Shown: positions 8,398 through 16,190 of the stretch, piece by piece
Layout: every line of letters begins with the position of its first letter
How positions within the stretch are numbered: the stretch's first letter is position 1
NCBI GenBank assembly: GCA_035630195.1
Contig: DASQLD010000184.1
Coordinates: 1 to 32,764 of the forward strand
Origin: DASQDN01 sp035630195
GTDB lineage: Bacteria; Acidobacteriota; Terriglobia; Bryobacterales; Bryobacteraceae
DNA length: 32,764 nucleotides
Reading direction: 5' to 3'
Made by a program: the position numbers and the translations under genes
Notes under the pieces: model-generated
Told to the model about the DNA's origin: nothing
What the model saw: the letters and a program-made list of their open reading frames with translations, nothing else
Database searches by the model: none

Positions 8398-10343
8398 CAC
8401 TTCTCGGGTGGGCATTGATGCACTCAGTTTGGCAATGCCTGGTTTTAGCGTTGGGACTGGCAAGCGTGCTGGGTATGACTCGATCCGCTCGTGTGCGCTA
8501 TGCGGCCGGCCTGGTGTCGATGGCGCTGATGGTTGTGGTCTTTGCTGTCACTCTGGCTTTGTCGTCTCCTGAAACAACTCGAAGCGGTTCGGGCGCGATA
8601 GCGTCCTCCGGCATCTCGATTTTTTCTATTCCTCCAGCTGAGACGCTGCATGACGTAGCTCAGAGCCCGTTGCAATTTCTTGCGCCGTATTTTTCGATGT
8701 TCTGGATCGCCGGTGTTTGCGGCTGTCATCTGTGGCAGCTTGCGGGTCTGGTATCGGTACGCCGACTACGAAGCTGCGGAGTTTGGCCGGCGCCCCAACA
8801 CTGGGAACAGCAACTGCGGAGCCTCGCGAGTGAGTTGGGTGTGACACGGTCTGTCGTGCTCTTGGAATCGATGACGGTGTATACGCCCATTGTGATTGGC
8901 CACTTACGTCCGTTGATTCTGATTCCTGTGGGGATGCTCACGCGGCTGCCTGCCGACCACGTTGCTGCGATTTTGCTGCATGAGCTGGCACATATCCGGC
9001 GCTGCGACTACGTGGTGAACCTGATGCAGAGGTGGGTGGAAGGTTTGTTTTTCTACCATCCTGCGATGTGGTGGATGTCTCACGTCGTTCGTCTGGAGCG
9101 TGAGGCTTGTTGCGATGATCTGGCTGCCGCAGCGACAGGGAGCCGGCGTCAATATGCCGGGGCGCTTGCTGCTCTCGAGGAGATCCGGTTCAACACGCAG
9201 GATTTGCCCGCAATGGCTGCCACGGGCGGGAGTCTCCACGCACGCATCGAACGTCTGTTGCGGAAGAAGCCTGCTTCTCCTGCGCGGGCGATTGTCTCGC
9301 TGCTGACCATCGTTGTCGGTGCTTCGGCGCTGGCGTTTGCAGGGTGGCAGACGAGGTCGGCAGAAAGCGCCGAGAAGGCGCCCGTAACAACCGCGCAATT
9401 CAGTACTCCGAGACCGAGGCCGGTTGCCAACGCTGTTGGCGACGGAACTTCGTGGCAGAAGTGGCTAAACGAGGATGCGGTATACCTGATTACCGAAGCG
9501 GAGCAAGCTACCTTCAACCGGTTGCAGACCGAGGATGAAAGGCAAAGGTTCGTTGAAGACTTCTGGCTCCGTCGAGGATCGATAAAGAAAGAACATTACC
9601 GCCGTATCGCTTACGCCAATGAGCGGTTTGGCGCCGGGAATGTTCCCGGCTGGCAGACTGATCGGGGGCGAATCTATATCGTTCATGGTCCGCCGGCTGA
9701 GATAGAGTCGCATCCTGCCCAGGGCGGGTTGCTTGGTTACTCCCATTGGCGATACAGAACGCTTCCGGACGGTCGCGCCGACCGGTTCTTCACGTTTGCC
9801 GATGTGAGCAATACCGGCGATTACAAGCTGCAGACTGCGGATAACGGACAAGCAGCATTGTTTAACCGAATGTTGCGGTGGACAGTGGTTGATCCCTTGA
9901 ACCGGTTTGTAACGGGTCTCAGGCAGGAACACATTGAGGTCAGGGAGAAGGGGCAAGCCAAGTCGATAGCGTATTTCGAGGCGCCGGGCATACCAACAGC
10001 CGTGGCGGTAGTTTCGGCGGCCGAACTCACGGATCTCGATTCGATTCCCTCGATCGAAGCGCTAATCCAAACCAAGACGATCGACGACGCGGTGGCGAAG
10101 CTACGGGCCGCCGGCGCGGCACGCAAGGCATTGATCGTTGTGCGGGGACTGGACGCCGGGTCAATCAGCACGATCCCCGGCGGGATTGCGGCAATGGTCG
10201 TGGATGCTTCGGGGGTTCGGCGGACCATCATGGAAATCGCCAATCAGTATGTAGGAGGGTACCATTCGGACTCTTCTGATGAACCGGAATTGTTGGTGAA
10301 GCCGGTCGCAGGACTTCCTGTGTTGCGCATCGCCGGGCGCTAA
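8394..10343 (+). CDS. M56 (BlaR1-type) membrane metalloprotease fused to a GWxTD domain
   Basis: 649 residues, start overlapping blaI as ATGA and preceded by GGAGG (8382-8386). Four hydrophobic helices are visible (about 4-27, 38-56, 99-121, 299-318). The zinc site HELAH (196-200), with a third ligand likely Glu237 in EREACCDD, defines a Peptidase M56. It probably cleaves the repressor in response to a signal. Beyond the last helix lies not a penicillin-binding sensor but a GWxTD domain (GWQTD at 419-423, surrounded by LQTEDERQRFVEDFW and IYIVHGPPAEIES), which is typical of acidobacterial exported proteins. This sensing module would be periplasmic and its ligand is unknown. The final 120 residues are not assigned. 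Confidence 0.9.
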   Translation: MTLLGWALMHSVWQCLVLALGLASVLGMTRSARVRYAAGLVSMALMVVVFAVTLALSSPETTRSGSGAIASSGISIFSIPPAETLHDVAQSPLQFLAPYFSMFWIAGVCGCHLWQLAGLVSVRRLRSCGVWPAPQHWEQQLRSLASELGVTRSVVLLESMTVYTPIVIGHLRPLILIPVGMLTRLPADHVAAILLHELAHIRRCDYVVNLMQRWVEGLFFYHPAMWWMSHVVRLEREACCDDLAAAATGSRRQYAGALAALEEIRFNTQDLPAMAATGGSLHARIERLLRKKPASPARAIVSLLTIVVGASALAFAGWQTRSAESAEKAPVTTAQFSTPRPRPVANAVGDGTSWQKWLNEDAVYLITEAEQATFNRLQTEDERQRFVEDFWLRRGSIKKEHYRRIAYANERFGAGNVPGWQTDRGRIYIVHGPPAEIESHPAQGGLLGYSHWRYRTLPDGRADRFFTFADVSNTGDYKLQTADNGQAALFNRMLRWTVVDPLNRFVTGLRQEHIEVREKGQAKSIAYFEAPGIPTAVAVVSAAELTDLDSIPSIEALIQTKTIDDAVAKLRAAGAARKALIVVRGLDAGSISTIPGGIAAMVVDASGVRRTIMEIANQYVGGYHSDSSDEPELLVKPVAGLPVLRIAGR

Positions 10344-10369
10344 GGCGGTTTAAGTAATCTGTGGCGACT

Positions 10370-10375
10370 TACAAT
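10370..10375 (+). promoter_or_regulatory. Predicted -10 element for the S9 peptidase gene
   Basis: TACAAT (five of six consensus bases) sits seven bases before the ATG at 10383, with no Shine-Dalgarno sequence between them. Transcription would start at or within a base or two of the ATG, making a leaderless mRNA. No convincing -35 is visible at the usual distance. The gap after the M56 gene is only 39 bases. Confidence 0.45.
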
Positions 10376-10382
10376 CGAAGGT

Positions 10383-12419
10383 ATGCGCATTGTGGTTGCC
10401 GCCGTCGCTACGTCTTTGTGTATTTCCGCGCAGCCGACCAAGAGACCCTTTGACGTCGATGCGATGATGCGCATCGCACGCATCAGCGAACCCCAGTTAT
10501 CGCCCGATGGCAAAATGGTCGCATTCACGGCTGAACGGCCTGATTTCGGGGCCAATACGAAGCCTAAACAGATTTATGTCGTTCCGTTGACGGGAGGAGA
10601 GCCGGCGGCGATCACGACAGAGGGAAGCAACGAGCGGCCTCGTTGGACGCGCGATTCTCAGCGACTGGTGTTCATTTCGAACCGTGCGGGCGCCTCGCAA
10701 GTTTGGATCATGAAGGCGGATGGTTCAGAGGCGAAGGCGATCACCAACATCTCAACCGGCGCGAGCGGCGTAATTGTCTCACCCGACGACAAGTGGGTCC
10801 TCTTTAACAGCGACGTTTATCCCGACTGCGGCGACGACGAATGCAACAAGACAAAAGCCGAGGCGGAGAAAAACAATAAGGTCAAGGCGCGGGTTTACAC
10901 ATCGCTGCTCTATCGCCACTGGACTAGCTGGCAGGGAGGAACGCGCCGCCACTTGTTGATCGCGCCGCTCGAAGGTGGGTCGGCCAAAGATTTGACACCG
11001 GGGCCGCTAGACGTGCCGACGTTCTCGCTTGGCGGCTCAGACGATTACGCCTTTTCCCCGGATAGCAAGGAAATCGCCTATGTCAGCAATACCGATCGTG
11101 AGCAGGCGACTAGCACGAACACGGATATCTTCATTCTTCCGATCGGTGGCGGGGAGCCGAAACGGCTGACCCTAGGCGCCGGCGCTGATCGATCGCCAGT
11201 CTTCTCGCCCGATGGAAAGCAGATCGCGTATCGGTCGCAATCGCGGGCAGGATACGAGTCCGACAAATGGCGATTAGTTCTTCATGAGCGATCGAGCGGC
11301 AGGACCACGGTCTTGAATGAGAGCCAGGACCGGAATGTGGATGAAGTCACATGGTCTCCCGATTCGACACGGCTTTTTTTCACCGTGGAAGATCGCGGGC
11401 GGACGACGGTGCAGATGGCAGCCGCTGTGGGGGGCGCGTCGCGGGCGGTGATCACGGGCGCGAGTCATATAGGCGATGTGCAATTCGCTCCCGATGGCAA
11501 GACGTTGATCTACTCCGAGCAGACGGGCGCCCGGCCAACAAAATTGTTCCGCGCGTCCTCGGGCGGCGGGGCTGCCGTAGCGCTCGAGAGCTTGAACGAT
11601 TCCTTGCTCGAGGAATACCAATTGACGCCGTATGAAGAAGTTTGGGTAGAGAACCCCAACGATAAGACCCGGTTGCATAGCTTTGTGGTGAAGCCGCCGG
11701 GTTTTCGCGCTACGCGGAAATATCCGTTGCTGGCTCTGATCCATGGCGGGCCGCAGGGCGCTTGGTCGCAGTCGTGGAGCTATCGGTGGAACGCGCAGGT
11801 CTTTGCTGCAGCAGGCTATGTGGTGGTGATGCCAAATCCTAGAGGATCTACCGGATATGGGCAAAAGTTCACCGATGACATTAACCAGGATTGGGGTGGT
11901 AAACCGTACGAGGACATCATGGCTGTTGTCGACCACATGGCCGGATTGCCCTATGTGGATGGCGAGCGAATGGCGGCGGCTGGCGGCTCGTATGGCGGTT
12001 ATATGGCGAACTGGTTGTTGGGGCACACGGAGAGATTCAGGGCTCTGGTTTCCCATGCCGGTGTGTATGACCTGAAGAGTATGGCGGGAGAGACAGAGGA
12101 GTTGTGGTTTCCGATTTGGGAGTTTCAAGGAATGCCGTGGGAGAACGCCGAGTTGTATACGAAGCTGTCACCCAGTTCGTATGTCGAACAGTTCAAGACG
12201 CCTACACTGGTGATGCACGGCGAGCTCGACTACCGGGTACCCGTAGGTCAAGGCATGCAGTTGTTCACGGCACTGCAGCTCCAGAAGGTACCGTCAAAGT
12301 TTATTTCCTTCCCTGACGAAGGCCACTGGATTTTAAAGCCGCAAAACTCGGCGTTTTGGTATCGCAGCTTCCTCGATTGGGTTGGAGAATGGACGGCTGC
12401 TAAATCTACTCCGAAGTAA
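10383..12419 (+). CDS. Secreted S9-family prolyl oligopeptidase-type peptidase
   Basis: 678 residues. A short hydrophobic signal segment (about 3-17) is followed by WD40/TolB-like beta-propeller repeats, marked by repeated SPDGK, SPDSK and APDGKTL motifs. The C-terminal alpha/beta hydrolase has the nucleophile Ser536 in GGSYGGYMANW, Asp616 in GELDYRVP and His648 in DEGHW, with the usual 80- and 32-residue spacing of this triad. This family includes dipeptidyl and acylaminoacyl peptidases acting on short peptides in the periplasm. Its exact cleavage preference cannot be told from sequence. The gene has its own likely promoter. Confidence 0.94.
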   Translation: MRIVVAAVATSLCISAQPTKRPFDVDAMMRIARISEPQLSPDGKMVAFTAERPDFGANTKPKQIYVVPLTGGEPAAITTEGSNERPRWTRDSQRLVFISNRAGASQVWIMKADGSEAKAITNISTGASGVIVSPDDKWVLFNSDVYPDCGDDECNKTKAEAEKNNKVKARVYTSLLYRHWTSWQGGTRRHLLIAPLEGGSAKDLTPGPLDVPTFSLGGSDDYAFSPDSKEIAYVSNTDREQATSTNTDIFILPIGGGEPKRLTLGAGADRSPVFSPDGKQIAYRSQSRAGYESDKWRLVLHERSSGRTTVLNESQDRNVDEVTWSPDSTRLFFTVEDRGRTTVQMAAAVGGASRAVITGASHIGDVQFAPDGKTLIYSEQTGARPTKLFRASSGGGAAVALESLNDSLLEEYQLTPYEEVWVENPNDKTRLHSFVVKPPGFRATRKYPLLALIHGGPQGAWSQSWSYRWNAQVFAAAGYVVVMPNPRGSTGYGQKFTDDINQDWGGKPYEDIMAVVDHMAGLPYVDGERMAAAGGSYGGYMANWLLGHTERFRALVSHAGVYDLKSMAGETEELWFPIWEFQGMPWENAELYTKLSPSSYVEQFKTPTLVMHGELDYRVPVGQGMQLFTALQLQKVPSKFISFPDEGHWILKPQNSAFWYRSFLDWVGEWTAAKSTPK

Positions 12420-12533
12420 GGACCGAAACTTCGAGGCTATTGTGATTTCTAGTATCCCGTTGCCGCCGGCGGCCGAGTGTCTCGATAAAGCGAGCGCCTT
12501 GGCGACCCATTGGTATCCTGGAATTACCCCAAC

Positions 12534-13988
12534 ATGGTTCCGGATACGATTCTCGAAGGCCTGACATTCGACGATGTCCTTCTCGTACCGCAGCGTAGCG
12601 GTGTGTTGCCCAACCAGGTAGACACGAGCACGTTCGTTACACGCAAGATTAAGCTCAACATTCCTATTTTGAGTTCGGCCATGGATACAGTGACCGAATC
12701 CCACCTTGCGATTGCGCTGGCGCAGCAGGGAGGCATCGGCATCATTCACCGGAATATGTCGATGGAGCGTCAGGCGGAAGAAGTGGATCGTGTGAAGCGC
12801 AGTGAAAGCGGCATGATTGTCGATCCCGTTACGGTGGATCCGGATCAGAAGATCTCCGACGCCCTCGAAGTGATGAAGCGCTTCCGGATCTCCGGTGTGC
12901 CGGTCACGCGGCATGGAAAATTGGTGGGGATTCTGACGAATCGTGATCTGCGATTCGAGACTCGCTACGATCTGCCGGTTTCGGCCGTGATGACGAAAGA
13001 GAACCTGATCACGGTATCCGTCGGCACCACCCTCGATCAGGCGCAGGAAATCCTTCACAAGCATCGCGTCGAGAAATTGCTTGTCGTCGATGAGGATTAT
13101 TACCTGAAGGGCCTGATCACCGTCAAGGATATTCAGAAGCGGTTGAAATATCCGATTGCCGCTAAGGATGAGCAAGGCAGGTTGCGCTGCGGCGCGGCGC
13201 TGGGGGCCACCGGCGATTTTCTGGAGCGCGCAAAGGCGCTAGTCGCAAAGAAAGTGGACATTCTCGTCATCGATACCGCGCACGGACATAGCGATCGCGT
13301 CATGCAGGCGGTGGAGCATCTGCGGAACGCGCTGCCGGACGTGCAGCTGATCGCAGGAAACGTTGCGACCTATGAGGGTGCTCGCGATTTGATTGAGCTT
13401 GGGGTCGATGGCGTCAAAGTGGGAATCGGACCGGGGTCGATTTGTACGACGAGGGTTGTCAGCGGCTCAGGTGTTCCGCAAATTACTGCGATTCGTGAAT
13501 GCGCACGGGCGACTAAGGGGACCGATGTTCCGCTTATTTCCGATGGCGGAATTAAATATTCCGGTGATCTATCGAAGGCCGTGGCCTCGGGCGCCGATTG
13601 CATCATGATCGGAAGCTTGTTCGCAGGGGCGGAAGAGAGTCCGGGCGAAACGATTCTATATCAGGGACGCACGTTTAAGAGCTATCGCGGAATGGGATCG
13701 CTGGGGGCGATGGCGCAAGGCAGCTCGGACCGTTATGCGCAAGAGGCCGGGGGGAAACTGGTCCCGGAGGGCATCGAAGGACGTGTTCCGTATAAAGGCC
13801 CATTGTCGGAACTGGTGTTCCAATTGGTCGGCGGCCTGCGCGCGGGAATGGGCTACTGCGGTTGCGGGACGATCAAAGAACTGCAGGAGAAGGCCAAGTT
13901 CCTGCGCGTGACCTCGGCCGGACTTCGCGAAAGTCACGTTCACGACGTGATCATCACGAAGGAAGCTCCGAACTACCGATTAGAGTAA
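12534..13988 (+). CDS. guaB: Inosine-5'-monophosphate dehydrogenase (IMPDH)
   Basis: 484 residues. It oxidises IMP to XMP with NAD+, the committed step of guanine nucleotide synthesis in the cytoplasm. The N-terminal GLTFDDVLLVPQRS, two CBS domains (about 95-205), the catalytic loop GIGPGSICTTR with Cys304, and the C-terminal flap KLVPEGIEGRVPYKG are all present. Length matches the usual bacterial enzyme. The ATG at 12534 was chosen over an in-frame TTG at 12510 because conserved sequence starts just after it. The 114-base gap upstream contains a 12-bp GCCGCCGGCGGC palindrome (12462-12473) but no clear promoter. This is the clearest housekeeping gene in the window. Confidence 0.98.
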   Translation: MVPDTILEGLTFDDVLLVPQRSGVLPNQVDTSTFVTRKIKLNIPILSSAMDTVTESHLAIALAQQGGIGIIHRNMSMERQAEEVDRVKRSESGMIVDPVTVDPDQKISDALEVMKRFRISGVPVTRHGKLVGILTNRDLRFETRYDLPVSAVMTKENLITVSVGTTLDQAQEILHKHRVEKLLVVDEDYYLKGLITVKDIQKRLKYPIAAKDEQGRLRCGAALGATGDFLERAKALVAKKVDILVIDTAHGHSDRVMQAVEHLRNALPDVQLIAGNVATYEGARDLIELGVDGVKVGIGPGSICTTRVVSGSGVPQITAIRECARATKGTDVPLISDGGIKYSGDLSKAVASGADCIMIGSLFAGAEESPGETILYQGRTFKSYRGMGSLGAMAQGSSDRYAQEAGGKLVPEGIEGRVPYKGPLSELVFQLVGGLRAGMGYCGCGTIKELQEKAKFLRVTSAGLRESHVHDVIITKEAPNYRLE

Positions 13989-14024
13989 CCCCGACGTTTC
14001 GCAAAGTGTTAGACTCATACGTCA

Positions 14025-14328
14025 ATGACGAATGATGGCTTCCACGTCCTGATCTTCTTTGAGTCACAACCCGGTAAGACCGCTCGTCTTCGGAGTCTTT
14101 TGGCGGATTTAGTAGCGCCCTCTCGTGCTGAGGAAGGCTGCCGGTACTATGCGCCCTTCGGTGATATGCAGAGTTCCGAAAAGATGACAGTCATCGAATC
14201 GTGGGACTCGCCGGAGCAGTGGCGCGCACTTACAAACTCCCCATGTGCAAAAGGCTCTGGCTGCGCTTGAAGAGGAACAAGTCTTGACGCAGCCATTCAC
14301 TGCGCAGCAGCTACAGCCACTAATCTGA
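14025..14328 (+). pseudogene. Antibiotic biosynthesis monooxygenase (ABM) family protein, frameshifted
   Basis: The first part reads FHVLIFFESQPGKTARLRSLLADL and SSEKMTVIESWDSPEQW, which are ABM-domain features (a small dimeric ferredoxin-like fold with heme- or cofactor-free oxygenase members). After W66 the frame runs to an early stop at 14270, but the +1 frame continues HLQTPHVQKALAALEE to a stop at 14328, the expected C-terminus. The simplest repair is restoring a missing CG within GGCGCGCAC (about 14222-14229), which gives a full 101-residue protein. Either the gene is inactive or the sequence has a two-base error. I report it as broken because the frames do not join. Confidence 0.75.
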
Positions 14329-14331
14329 ATC

Positions 14332-15153
14332 TCAGGCTCGACCTCGAAAGCGCCGCCTGATTGCCATGCCGGCCAAAGCCGTGCTGAACAGCAAGAGAGT
14401 TGTTGGTTCCGGAATCGCCTGCGGTTCGCTGTAGATGAAGTCATCCATCATGACGATGTCGGAGCCGGGGCCGTCATTGGGTCCGGGAGCTACACTGCCG
14501 CTCGTAATTTTGACTCGGCCAATCTTTTCGCCTGCGTCGAAGACCACGCCAATGAAGGACAGGCCATCGTTAAACGGGTTGGCTGAGTATGCGGGGCCGA
14601 TGGGATTGTCATCCAGGTTGTAGAACTGAATGGTCGCGCTGTCAGCCAAGTCCACGTCGGAGAAGACGACACCAAAACCGTTAATCGAGGCGTCGACTGC
14701 GGGATTGCCAGGAAGTGTAAAGGTCGCATCAGTAATGTTGCTCCCTACTGCGCTGAAGAGCCGCACTGGGCTGAACGCTACAAACGAGTTGTAGGTTGGG
14801 TTACTGAATGTCGTGGCGAGCCCGTCTGGAGGGGCTTGCACAAACCCGGTTCCCGACGTGGTGAAGAGCGCGCCACGCGATGTCTGGAACCCGGCGAAAG
14901 TATTGGGGGCAGGCGCTGTCGCTGTGGAACCACCTCCATCCCAATTGATTTCCCTTCTCCCGTCCGAAAGCGGTCCTGGGGCATTCCCGTTGTTCGGCTC
15001 GCCCAAAGCAGCGCGAAAAGCGTCCACTGTTGCCTGGATTGAGTCGGTTGCTGAGAAGACTATCGGAGCCGCGACAGAAACCATGGGTAACGTCAATAGC
15101 ACGATGCTCAGGCCTACAAAGGTTTTTATGGTTCGAATCATTCGAAATTTCAT
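14332..15153 (-). CDS. PEP-CTERM sorting domain protein
   Basis: 273 residues. An N-terminal signal peptide (hydrophobic stretch about 12-28) and a C-terminal IPEPTTLLLFSTALAG plus basic RRRFRGR define the PEP-CTERM sorting signal, read by an exosortase that cleaves and anchors surface proteins. The middle is a Gly/Asn/Ser/Thr-rich beta-type region without a recognised domain. A weak ribosome site (AGGACG) lies four bases before the ATG. It ends three bases from the frameshifted monooxygenase gene. No exosortase gene is in the window, so it must be elsewhere. Confidence 0.9.
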   Translation of the reverse strand: MKFRMIRTIKTFVGLSIVLLTLPMVSVAAPIVFSATDSIQATVDAFRAALGEPNNGNAPGPLSDGRREINWDGGGSTATAPAPNTFAGFQTSRGALFTTSGTGFVQAPPDGLATTFSNPTYNSFVAFSPVRLFSAVGSNITDATFTLPGNPAVDASINGFGVVFSDVDLADSATIQFYNLDDNPIGPAYSANPFNDGLSFIGVVFDAGEKIGRVKITSGSVAPGPNDGPGSDIVMMDDFIYSEPQAIPEPTTLLLFSTALAGMAIRRRFRGRA

Positions 15154-15268
15154 ATGTCGTCCTAAGAGCGAGGCGTGAGGACAGAGTCCTCCAGGAAATC
15201 CTAGCCGCGCTGTATACCCCTGTCAATGGCATCACAGTCACATGTGTTCCTCTTGCGCTGAGCAAGGC

Positions 15269-15297
15269 TTGACTGCGCGCAGACGCGCTCCTACAAT
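15269..15297 (+). promoter_or_regulatory. Predicted sigma-70 promoter for the second PEP-CTERM gene
   Basis: TTGACT (15269-15274) and TACAAT (15292-15297) each match five of six consensus bases and are separated by exactly 17 bases. The predicted start (about 15304) falls at the first base of a GC-rich hairpin. It lies within the 197-base divergent gap between two PEP-CTERM genes. Confidence 0.65.
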
Positions 15298-15304
15298 CGG
15301 TCAC

Positions 15305-15321
15305 GGGCGCGAGTTGCGCCC
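15305..15321 (+). promoter_or_regulatory. 5'-terminal hairpin in the leader of the second PEP-CTERM gene
   Basis: GGGCGC (15305-15310) pairs perfectly with GCGCCC (15316-15321) around the five-base loop GAGTT. It begins at the predicted transcription start and leaves about 15 bases before the Shine-Dalgarno sequence AAGGAGG (15337-15343), seven bases from the ATG. A stable 5' stem of this type usually protects the mRNA; a regulatory role is possible. Confidence 0.5.
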
Positions 15322-15350
15322 TGAATCCCAAAGCGTAAGGAGGCGGTCAC

Positions 15351-16190
15351 ATGCCCGTCGTCAAACATCTGATCGGCGTTTTCCTGCTTCTCACGATGGC
15401 TTTGCAGCCATCGCTGAACGGCGCTGAATTCTTCGACATACCAGGAGAAGGTAACTTGCGCTGCTTCCCTGCTGCTACCTGCCCGGACTCGCGTGGAACC
15501 GTTGTTTCCGTACCGTCGGGATCCGTGACAGGAGATTTGTCAGGCTCCCTTCCGACGCTCGCGGTATCGTTGACTACGAATCCGCTGTTCCTGAACTTTT
15601 CCGGGGGAGGCACGCCGTTAGGTCCGCTGGGACTGAATCCAGAATACGATCCGCAAAGTCTGCGCGATTCGCGGATCCCAGTGTCAGGCCAACGGATCGC
15701 GCTCGATTTGACGAACGATACGGGCGCGACCTTCTCAGATGTCGCCTTCTATCTGTTGATTCCGGCGACGGTGATAACAGAGCCGTTTCCCTCGCAACCC
15801 GATGGGCTTAGCTTTGGCGTGTGGTGCAACACGACGCTTGATGAGCCCCGGGATTGCGGCAACAATTTAGCGCTGCTGGCGCCTCCGACGGGTCCTGGTA
15901 GCGTGAATCCATTCGATTTGACGCCAGCCGCCGGACCGGGTACGACTTTTGGAGATCTCCTGCGCTTTCGACAAGTGAATCTGGCGCCGGGCGATACGGC
16001 GCAGTTTACATTCTTCATTACGGATCGTACGGGGACGCTCGATCCGAGTACAGGCGGATCGCCTACGGGCGCGAACGCTTCGTTTCACCTCGAGATTGTT
16101 GCTACAGCTGTTCCGGAGCCGTCTACGGTGATCCTGACGGTGGCGGGTTTGTTGGCGATCGCGATCCGCGCGCGCCGCGTCCGGCGCTAA
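15351..16190 (+). CDS. PEP-CTERM sorting domain protein
   Basis: 279 residues with a signal peptide (hydrophobic about 6-18) and a C-terminal sorting signal VPEPSTVILTVAGLLAIAIRARR. The interior is Gly, Pro and Thr rich and contains CFPAATCPD and VWCNTTLDEPRDCGN, possible disulfide sites. A strong Shine-Dalgarno sequence AAGGAGG lies seven bases from the ATG. Its stop overlaps the convergent kinase gene's stop by four bases. It is likely exported and anchored by an exosortase; function unknown. Confidence 0.9.
   Translation: MPVVKHLIGVFLLLTMALQPSLNGAEFFDIPGEGNLRCFPAATCPDSRGTVVSVPSGSVTGDLSGSLPTLAVSLTTNPLFLNFSGGGTPLGPLGLNPEYDPQSLRDSRIPVSGQRIALDLTNDTGATFSDVAFYLLIPATVITEPFPSQPDGLSFGVWCNTTLDEPRDCGNNLALLAPPTGPGSVNPFDLTPAAGPGTTFGDLLRFRQVNLAPGDTAQFTFFITDRTGTLDPSTGGSPTGANASFHLEIVATAVPEPSTVILTVAGLLAIAIRARRVRR

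Noticed and set aside
8394..10343. BlaR1 beta-lactam sensor
   Set aside because: The penicillin-binding sensor domain is missing and no beta-lactamase gene is nearby.
12462..12473. GCCGCCGGCGGC palindrome before guaB as an operator
   Set aside because: It is a short perfect dyad in GC-rich DNA with no promoter to place it against, so chance is a sufficient explanation.
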